Assembly: GCA_964435635.1 (NCBI GenBank)
Contig: CAYSZU010000008.1
Location: 1-31,767, forward strand
Source: DAOOOU01 sp964435635
GTDB taxonomy: Bacteria > Bacillota_I > Bacilli_A > RF39 > UBA660
DNA: 31,767 nt
Direction of reading: 5' to 3'
Position numbers and translations under genes: made by a program. Positions within the stretch are counted from its first letter, which is position 1. Each line of letters starts with the position of its first letter. Under the pieces are notes generated by a model. That model had not been told where the DNA came from. It searched no databases and saw nothing but the letters and a program-made list of their open reading frames with translations. This document shows, piece after piece, positions 26,724 through 31,767 of the stretch.

Positions 26724-27173
26724 ATGAGAGAGTCAATTGGAGCAACTTGGATATATATAATCGCAATTGCGTTGGTATTGTTATTCTCAAGTTATTTAGC
26801 TTTATCAATTAATTATTCTCGGGCTTTTCGAGTTAAAAATGAAATTATTAATATTATTGAAAGAAATAAAGGGATGAATAATAAAGCCCAGGAAGAGATT
26901 CAAGAGTACTTAATTAACGTTGGATATCGAACAACAGGAGAATGTGATGATGCTGTGACGGTGAAAGGTTATAGCACCGCTTCTAGTGGAACAACTGAAG
27001 ATGCGATGTATTGTGTGGAAAATATCATGGCTCATGATGCAACGGGTGAATTTCCAGAAATATATTATTTTCGGGTAACAGTGTTTTTCCGCTTAGATGT
27101 CCCAATTCTATCTTCAATTTTTCATTTTGATGTGGCGGGAGATTCTAAAGTAATTTTCTTGCCTGAGTTTTAG
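26724..27173 (+). CDS. TadE-like pilin-like protein C
   Basis: A 149-residue protein with leader MRESIG, a membrane helix (about 9-27) and an extracellular domain of about 120 residues with two Cys. After the helix comes a stretch YSRAFRVKNEIINIIER, closely matched in the next gene, so the two are paralogs. Position in the pilin block and topology suggest minor pilins or TadE/TadF-type proteins. AGGGTGAT lies before the ATG. Confidence 0.65.
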   Translation: MRESIGATWIYIIAIALVLLFSSYLALSINYSRAFRVKNEIINIIERNKGMNNKAQEEIQEYLINVGYRTTGECDDAVTVKGYSTASSGTTEDAMYCVENIMAHDATGEFPEIYYFRVTVFFRLDVPILSSIFHFDVAGDSKVIFLPEF

Positions 27174-27187
27174 TTAGGGGTGAAGAT

Positions 27188-27634
27188 GTGAGAAATGCAA
27201 TTGGAACAACCAGAATTTTTCAATTTGTAATTATTTTTGTGTTGATTTTTGCTGCTTATTTAGCCTTATCAATTAAATATTCTAAAACCTTTAAAATGAA
27301 GAATGAAGTTATTAATATTATTGAACGGAGCCGGGGATTAACTGATAATGCCGGTGAAATAATTGGCAATTATCTTGATGTTTCAGGATATACGGCGCAG
27401 GGAAAATGTCCAAGTGGTTGGATTGGTGCGACAACCAGCGGTTTTGAAGATGCTAATGATGCAAATAAGTACTTATACTGCGTAAGAAAAACAAGTAATT
27501 ATAATGATCGGAGTAAAGACTTAACTTATTATCGAATAACTTTATTTTATAAGTTTGGCTTACCATATATTGATGATATTTTTACTTTTGAAGTATCAGG
27601 AGAAACAACTGATATTAAAGACGCTTTAGATTAG
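27188..27634 (+). CDS. TadE-like pilin-like protein D, paralog of C
   Basis: A 148-residue protein with a GTG start after AGGGGTGA; leader MRNAIG, helix (about 10-28), then KNEVINIIER and a domain with two Cys (PSGW and LYCV contexts). It shares order and spacing of key residues with protein C but little in the outer half, as in pilin families under diversification. It lies 14 bases after C and 21 before the TadZ-like gene. Confidence 0.63.
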   Translation: MRNAIGTTRIFQFVIIFVLIFAAYLALSIKYSKTFKMKNEVINIIERSRGLTDNAGEIIGNYLDVSGYTAQGKCPSGWIGATTSGFEDANDANKYLYCVRKTSNYNDRSKDLTYYRITLFYKFGLPYIDDIFTFEVSGETTDIKDALD

Positions 27635-27655
27635 TTTAAGAAAGGATGAAGCTAA

Positions 27656-28702
27656 ATGAATGTTATTGTCTCAAATAAATACGCTGCGATGCTATCAAAT
27701 TTAAGCATTGATTTAATTAAAAGTATTAATGGAGAATTTGTGGTTGAGGATTTAATTGCTCAATTTGATAATTTTTTCTTTAATAAAATGATTTTAGATA
27801 TAACGGCAGTAAAAGACTATCGGGATATTAGTAATATCCAAAAATTATCATTTGGGATGGATATGACTAAAATAATCCTTTTACTAGATGATTCTAGTGA
27901 GGTTAATTCGTCGGCTTATTTATCACAATTAGTTTCAATGGGAATATATAATTTCACGAGAAATATTGATGCAATTAGTTATTTAATTGATAAGCCAAAT
28001 ACTTATAAAGATGTTGCTCAATTTCATATTTTAGGTTCTCCAGTACCGTCTGATTCAGTTGATGCTGGCAGTAAAGGTGCTAAAAAAACGACAAACTATA
28101 TTAATGGGAATGCACCAGTTAGTGGGTTTGGAACAAGAGTCATTGCTTTTAAAAACCTAACTGAGCACGCTGGGGCGACAAGTTTAATTTACATGTTAAA
28201 AAAGCAGATGGAAGCTAATTATCGTGTTCTAGCTGTTGAAGTAGATAAAAACGATTTTCTTTTCTTTAATGATCCAGAGTTACGTAGTGTTAGTAGTGAT
28301 GAATTAGCGACAATCGTTAAAAACCCAAATAATAATTATGATGTTATTTTTGTTGATATAAATAATAGTAACGAAGAGAAGAATATTGCTGAACTACTAT
28401 ATTTAGTTGAACCAACAACGATAAAGCTTAATAAGATGATTAGAAAAGATCGAAACGTTTTAGAAAAGATGAGGGATAAAAAGGTTGTTCTTAATCAAAG
28501 TTTGCTTGAAGATAAAGACGTTAGAGATTTTGAAGAGGAATCGGGTTGTACAGTATTCTTTAATGTGTGTCCACTTGATGACAAGAAAAGTAAACACTAT
28601 GAATTAAATGAGTTCTTAAATCGCTTAGGTTTTGACCGTCAAAGAATCGGAAAAGACGAAGCAAGAACAAGTAAGTTGTTTAATATTGTTAAGGAAGATT
28701 AG
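27656..28702 (+). CDS. TadZ/CpaE-like ATPase with degenerate P-loop
   Basis: A 348-residue protein: an N-terminal atypical receiver-like half (about 1-125; lacks a clear phospho-Asp set) and a C-terminal ParA/MinD-type half (about 158-340). The Walker A region reads KNLTEHAGATSLI (166-178), without the catalytic Lys of GKT/S. YDVIFVDINN (228-237) holds the second Asp. TadZ/CpaE proteins have this two-domain build and often non-standard P-loops; they place the Tad machine in the cell. Here it sits after the pilins instead of before tadA. It is the last gene before the VirB2-like unit; no terminator is visible between them. Confidence 0.72.
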   Translation: MNVIVSNKYAAMLSNLSIDLIKSINGEFVVEDLIAQFDNFFFNKMILDITAVKDYRDISNIQKLSFGMDMTKIILLLDDSSEVNSSAYLSQLVSMGIYNFTRNIDAISYLIDKPNTYKDVAQFHILGSPVPSDSVDAGSKGAKKTTNYINGNAPVSGFGTRVIAFKNLTEHAGATSLIYMLKKQMEANYRVLAVEVDKNDFLFFNDPELRSVSSDELATIVKNPNNNYDVIFVDINNSNEEKNIAELLYLVEPTTIKLNKMIRKDRNVLEKMRDKKVVLNQSLLEDKDVRDFEEESGCTVFFNVCPLDDKKSKHYELNEFLNRLGFDRQRIGKDEARTSKLFNIVKED

Positions 28703-28709
28703 TAATTAC

Positions 28710-28738
28710 TTGACATTGTAAAAAAAAGTATATACAAT
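28710..28738 (+). promoter_or_regulatory. Near-consensus promoter for the first VirB2-like gene
   Basis: TTGACA (28710-28715), 17-base spacer, TACAAT (28733-28738). The -35 is perfect. It starts a transcript near 28745 with AGAAGGAGAT before the ATG at 28764. With the terminator at 29162 this makes a one-gene transcription unit. Confidence 0.88.
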
Positions 28739-28763
28739 TAATGTAATAGAAGGAGATATAGAT

Positions 28764-29129
28764 ATGTTTGATACTTTATTTTTAATTGCTGATAGCACTA
28801 TTCAATTTTGTGCCCGTACTTCATCAGTATGGAAACTAGTAGGAAGGGTTTTATTTGTTTTCAAGATCGTTATTCCAATTTTATTAATTATTTTTGGGAT
28901 GATGGATTTAGGAAAAGCAGTTGTTGCTGCTAAAGATGATGAAATTAAAACATCAACTAAAAAATTAGCGATGAGAGCTATTGCCGGAATCGTAATATTC
29001 TTTGTACCAACTATTGTCGGCTTTATTTTCACAATCGTTGAAGGGTTCACTGCTGATGTTAGCAAAGACTATAAAACTTGTAAGACTTGTATCGTTTCAC
29101 CAAGTAAATGCCCAGCTCAAGTCGAATAG
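28764..29129 (+). CDS. VirB2/TrbC-like two-helix membrane protein, pilin candidate
   Basis: A 121-residue protein with two membrane helices (about 25-47 and 69-92) joined by a short charged loop (AAKDDEIKTSTKK), and a Cys-rich end (CKTCIVSPSKC). The helix-loop-helix with both ends outside is the build of VirB2/TrbC T-pilins and of small type IV secretion membrane subunits of Gram-positives; there is no cleavable signal peptide. A dedicated promoter, strong ribosome-binding site and terminator point to high expression. Closely paired in sequence with the next gene (F-x-x-F-K then PI, K-x-A-x-R, and F-x-PT). VirB2-like is my best reading; another two-helix membrane protein is possible. Confidence 0.62.
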   Translation: MFDTLFLIADSTIQFCARTSSVWKLVGRVLFVFKIVIPILLIIFGMMDLGKAVVAAKDDEIKTSTKKLAMRAIAGIVIFFVPTIVGFIFTIVEGFTADVSKDYKTCKTCIVSPSKCPAQVE

Positions 29130-29161
29130 CTTTTAAGAAAGCATAATTTATTTTAAAGATT

Positions 29162-29191
29162 AGTAATATTCATTTGAATATTGCTTTTTTT
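29162..29191 (+). terminator. Terminator after the first VirB2-like gene
   Basis: AGTAATATTC (29162-29171) pairs with GAATATTGCT (29176-29185) around loop ATTT, with one T-G wobble, then a T run to 29191. The next gene's -10 starts 5 bases later. Confidence 0.87.
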
Positions 29192-29192
29192 A

Positions 29193-29201
29193 TGATATAA
29201 T
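29193..29201 (+). promoter_or_regulatory. Extended -10 promoter for the second VirB2-like gene and VirB6-like gene
   Basis: TGATATAAT at 29193-29201 is a perfect extended -10, abutting the terminator. The -35 (TTGAAT at 29174-29179, 16 bases away) lies inside the terminator stem. Transcription would start near 29208, only a few bases before the GAGGTG site. Confidence 0.6.
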
Positions 29202-29228
29202 TTTATTAAATACGAGGTGTTTATAAGA

Positions 29229-29618
29229 ATGAAAAAACTATTTTGGTTGTTTATTTTGATGATTTTAACTGTTCCCTTTTGGCAAGTTAGGGCATTACCA
29301 ATAAATGATAATTATTTATTAATAGCGAAAGCCTGTGATGAGTATTTCTTAGGTAGTATAAATGATCCAAATTCATTTATGTTCTTATTACAAGAAATAT
29401 TTAATATTTTTAAATATGCTGCCCCAATTTGTGTTTTGGTTTTTAGTACAATTGATTATGTTAAATCCGTTGCTAATCAAAATAAAGAAGATGTGGCAAA
29501 AGTAACATCTAAGACAGCAAAAAGGTTAATCTTTGCCGGGGTCTTATATTTTTTACCAACACTAATAAATTTCCTTTTTAATTTACTTAATTGGACAGGA
29601 ACATGTAACATTAAATAA
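29229..29618 (+). CDS. Second VirB2/TrbC-like membrane protein with signal peptide
   Basis: I start it at ATG 29229 (129 residues), since GAGGTG at 29214-29219 is well placed for it and the earlier GTG at 29217 lies inside that site. It has a signal peptide (MKKLFWLFILMILTVPFWQVRA), a short outer segment, then two helices (about 56-75 and 97-118) with a charged loop between (NQNKEDVAKVTSKTAKR). It closely mirrors the preceding gene (FKYAAPI, D-Y-V-K, PTLINF), but has the signal peptide the other lacks and only one terminal Cys pair partner (TGTC). It is 17 bases from the VirB6-like gene. Paralogous VirB2-like pairs may be two pilins or two layers of a membrane complex. Confidence 0.6.
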   Translation: MKKLFWLFILMILTVPFWQVRALPINDNYLLIAKACDEYFLGSINDPNSFMFLLQEIFNIFKYAAPICVLVFSTIDYVKSVANQNKEDVAKVTSKTAKRLIFAGVLYFLPTLINFLFNLLNWTGTCNIK

Positions 29619-29635
29619 AAGGTGGTTAAGTCAAT

Positions 29636-31342
29636 ATGCTAATATTAGGATTCATGGACACTTTAAGCGAATATATTATGAAAGCATTTTATGGCATAAT
29701 GCTTATTTTAGATGGTATAATTTATAGCTTAGTATCATTCCTTTACAAGGTTTTTCTTGTTTTAGCTCAAGCAAGAATATTTAAGATAGAAATATATACC
29801 GAAATAGCGGAACGAGTACAGATAATTCTAGGGGTGGGAATGCTTTTTGTTTTAGCTTATGCTTTATTAAGAGCAGTAGTTAACCCTGATGATATTAGTG
29901 ATGCAAAAGGGGTATCAGTTAAAGGCCTTGTTCCAAATATAATTAAAACAATTGTTTTGATTGCAATTGTTCCAACCTTATTTACTTATGCATATAAGGC
30001 CCAAGAAATAATTTTAACTCAGAATATTATTGGGCGGGTTGTAATTGGCCGCCCAGCCGCGCAGTCTTATAATGACGCTGATGGTAACAAAGTAACGATC
30101 TCTTCTTCTGATATTGAAGAAAATTACATTGAGTATGGCGGCACAAGCATGGCTCAATTAGCTTTTGAAACATTTTTATATCGTAACGAAGGTTATGATG
30201 ATTCTGATACTGAAGTTGAGGCCAAGGTTTTAAAAGATATGGGTTTTGTTCAAATGGCCGGAACAGCAGTGGCTTGTACGGTTGGACTTACTTCTTTTTT
30301 AACTGGTAATTGGATTGGCGGCATAATAGCGACAGGCCTTTGTATTGGTAGTTTCTTATCATCAACAACCGAAGTGCCAATAACCCTTGCCCAAGCCCAA
30401 CAATTTGCGGGGGCAACGGGAGAGTTCGCAATATATATGGTATTTATTGATAAGATTAATGAGGGGGTTATTCATTACTCATGGTTCTTATCAACTGTAA
30501 CAGGGATATTAATGTGCTATATTTTAGCTTCATTTTGTATCGATTTAGGACTTAGAGCAATAAAGCTTGGTTACTATCAATTAATTGCGCCAATTCCAAT
30601 CTTTGCTAATTTACTACCTAAAGGAAAAGAAATCTTTGGCAAATGGGTTAAAGAGGTAACTAATACTTTTCTTGGGGTCTTTATTCGGGTATTTGTTATA
30701 TACATCGTTATTTTTATGATCTCTTTATTACCTGATGTAATTGGCCCAAGGGGCGCTGTTTGGGATAGTACTTTGCAAGCTCCATCAACCTCAGTTAGAT
30801 TATTTGCTCGTTTATTTATGATTTTAGGCTTATTGATGTTTGCTAAACAAGCAGCAAAGCTTATTTCTGATATGTTTGGTCTTAGTGATGGTAGTCTTAA
30901 ATTAGGTATTAAAGACAAGATTACTGAAGCTAATATTTTAAAGGCTCCAGCCATGAGAGCTGGTGCTGCAATTGGTGGTGCTGCTAAAGCCGGGGCAAAT
31001 AACTGGAACGCCCATAAAAACTCTGGTGGTGGAACTAGAGTTGCTAGTACAGCAGCCGGGCTTTTCTCTGGTGGAGCTAGAGGAGCAAAATTTGGTAAGG
31101 ATGCTAAAAGTTGGGCCGACATGAAAGGCGCAGCTGACAAAGGTGGCAAAGCCGCGATTGAGAAACGAGACGAACGCTATACATATCAACAAGAGCACGG
31201 TGGGGGTCCGCTTGGGGCATTTGCAGGGCATATGAATGATATGAGGGACAAAATAGGACATTGGGCTGGAACAAAGTCAAATCTTGGCGACAGCGCTGCC
31301 CTTAAAAACCTTGACAAAAACGGGTCAATTGGCCAGCGCTAG
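29636..31342 (+). CDS. VirB6/TrbL-like polytopic membrane protein with Gly/Ala-rich tail
   Basis: A 568-residue protein: hydrophobic segments at about 12-45, 60-80, 101-120, 206-242, 283-305, 345-365 and 389-405, with an outer loop of about 80 residues after helix three. From 440 a hydrophilic tail rich in Gly, Ala and Lys follows. This is the build of TrbL/VirB6 channel proteins of conjugative systems, which often have such tails in Gram-positives. The AAAGGTGG site lies 10 bases before the ATG. The frame closes at TAG 31340-31342, but a +1 frame continues open to the window end in matching style, so this stop is probably a frameshift product. TrbL-like is by topology and context; no motif proves it. 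Confidence 0.6.
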   Translation: MLILGFMDTLSEYIMKAFYGIMLILDGIIYSLVSFLYKVFLVLAQARIFKIEIYTEIAERVQIILGVGMLFVLAYALLRAVVNPDDISDAKGVSVKGLVPNIIKTIVLIAIVPTLFTYAYKAQEIILTQNIIGRVVIGRPAAQSYNDADGNKVTISSSDIEENYIEYGGTSMAQLAFETFLYRNEGYDDSDTEVEAKVLKDMGFVQMAGTAVACTVGLTSFLTGNWIGGIIATGLCIGSFLSSTTEVPITLAQAQQFAGATGEFAIYMVFIDKINEGVIHYSWFLSTVTGILMCYILASFCIDLGLRAIKLGYYQLIAPIPIFANLLPKGKEIFGKWVKEVTNTFLGVFIRVFVIYIVIFMISLLPDVIGPRGAVWDSTLQAPSTSVRLFARLFMILGLLMFAKQAAKLISDMFGLSDGSLKLGIKDKITEANILKAPAMRAGAAIGGAAKAGANNWNAHKNSGGGTRVASTAAGLFSGGARGAKFGKDAKSWADMKGAADKGGKAAIEKRDERYTYQQEHGGGPLGAFAGHMNDMRDKIGHWAGTKSNLGDSAALKNLDKNGSIGQR

Positions 31343-31767
31343 CAAAGCCGCTAGTGAAGCTGCCCAAACTATCCTTGATCTTAATAAAGGCAAAATATAC
31401 TTACAACTATCTAGCGATAGTGAGGTTAAAGCACTTGCAAAAGCTTTTGGTGCAACTGATACTTCTAGTAGAGCTGATGATGAAGTTAGATTATATAATA
31501 ATTTAGGGGACTGGCGTAATATGAGGCTAAACGAGTTAGAGGCACTTATTGCCAGCGGATTAGATCAAGCCGGAAACGATTTTTCGTGGAAGACAAAAGC
31601 AGTTTTAGCTGAATACCAAAAAACAACTACCGATAAAATTAAAGAAGAGATTGCGGCTGGTAAACAGGGAATTGCCGCCGAAAATTATTATACCGATGCT
31701 GCCGGAGTTGATAAAGGTAAGGGTGAATGGGTTAGTAAAAATCTTCATACAACAGCTGTAGTTGACT
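31320..31767 (+). CDS. Frame-shifted continuation of the VirB6-like protein, runs off the window
   Basis: From 31320 a frame one base later than the VirB6-like gene is open to the last base (about 149 residues). It opens with TGQLASASKAASEAAQ and has an acidic, Ala-rich, helical build like the tail before it. No ATG with a ribosome-binding site starts it; the first ATG in frame is about 65 codons in. If one A is dropped from the A5 run at 31316-31320 the two frames join to a single protein that reads smoothly. So the simplest reading is one gene with an indel, either an assembly error or a real frameshift. The 3' end lies outside the window. Confidence 0.6.

Noticed and set aside
29217..29229. 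GTG 29217 as start of the second VirB2-like gene
   Set aside because: GTG is part of the GAGGTG ribosome-binding site; ATG 29229 is correctly spaced and starts a normal signal peptide.
30577..31261. Antisense open frames opposite the VirB6-like tail
   Set aside because: Pro/Ala-rich mirror of a Gly/Ala/Lys-rich coding strand; no start signals.
1..31767. CRISPR array, tRNA, rRNA, insertion sequence or integrase
   Set aside because: No regular direct repeats, cloverleaf genes, transposase motifs or inverted terminal repeats were seen. The only long direct repeat is the 55-base one at the second gap, most likely an assembly effect.

Overview
The window reads as a chromosomal fragment of a low-GC, Gram-positive (Bacilli/Firmicutes-type) bacterium, probably from a draft or metagenome assembly, since it holds two 100-base N runs. 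The sequence is strongly AT-rich. All proteins read with the standard bacterial code: Trp is TGG, stops are almost all TAA or TAG, and one TGA lies in an ATGA overlap. Shine-Dalgarno sites of the AGGAGG type precede most starts, and promoters are sigma-A-like with frequent TGnTATAAT extended -10 boxes. Envelope genes fit a wall- or polymer-bearing Gram-positive cell without outer membrane: two lipoteichoic-acid-synthase-like enzymes, a MurJ/YtgP-like flippase, a lipoprotein, YtxG/YtxH-like proteins and a CPBP protease. I place it near uncultured gut Bacilli, as an inference only.

Left part (1-17.3 kb), housekeeping and envelope genes: rbgA (5' end outside the window) converges on an LtaS-like sulfatase-fold membrane enzyme. 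Then come rnhB, a second LtaS-like enzyme and topA as one operon; a MurJ-like flippase followed by a broken trmB; a lipoprotein; an operon of an acidic protein of unknown function with YtxG- and YtxH-like proteins; a membrane-anchored protein with four cadherin-like beta-sandwich repeats; and an RNHCP zinc-ribbon protein. A leftward block holds a membrane EIIB-like domain, a YkuE-like metallophosphoesterase, a CPBP protease and a membrane-anchored thioredoxin-like protein.

Right part (17.4 kb to the end): a long rightward cluster that looks like a Tad-type pilus locus joined to type IV secretion-like components. In order: two secreted or surface proteins (one about 1,200 residues, Cys-rich, cut by an N gap), a TadE-like protein, CpaB, the TadA/CpaF ATPase, TadB, TadC, small pilin-like proteins, two TadE-like paralogs, a TadZ/CpaE-like ATPase with a degenerate P-loop, two VirB2/TrbC-like two-helix proteins and a VirB6/TrbL-like polytopic protein whose tail is split by a frameshift at the window edge. 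Five small proteins share a very short N-terminal leader ending in Gly before a hydrophobic helix. The small pilin genes and the first VirB2-like gene have their own near-consensus promoters, and the latter also has its own terminator. A prepilin peptidase, VirB4-like ATPase and coupling protein are not seen and may lie beyond the right edge.

Working model (inference): TadA powers assembly of a surface fibre through TadB/TadC, with CpaB and TadZ as assembly and positioning factors. Cys-rich pilins and the large secreted proteins form or tip the fibre. The divergent thioredoxin-like protein may help their disulfides. The VirB2/VirB6-like proteins are either a second, co-regulated channel or a new part of the same machine.
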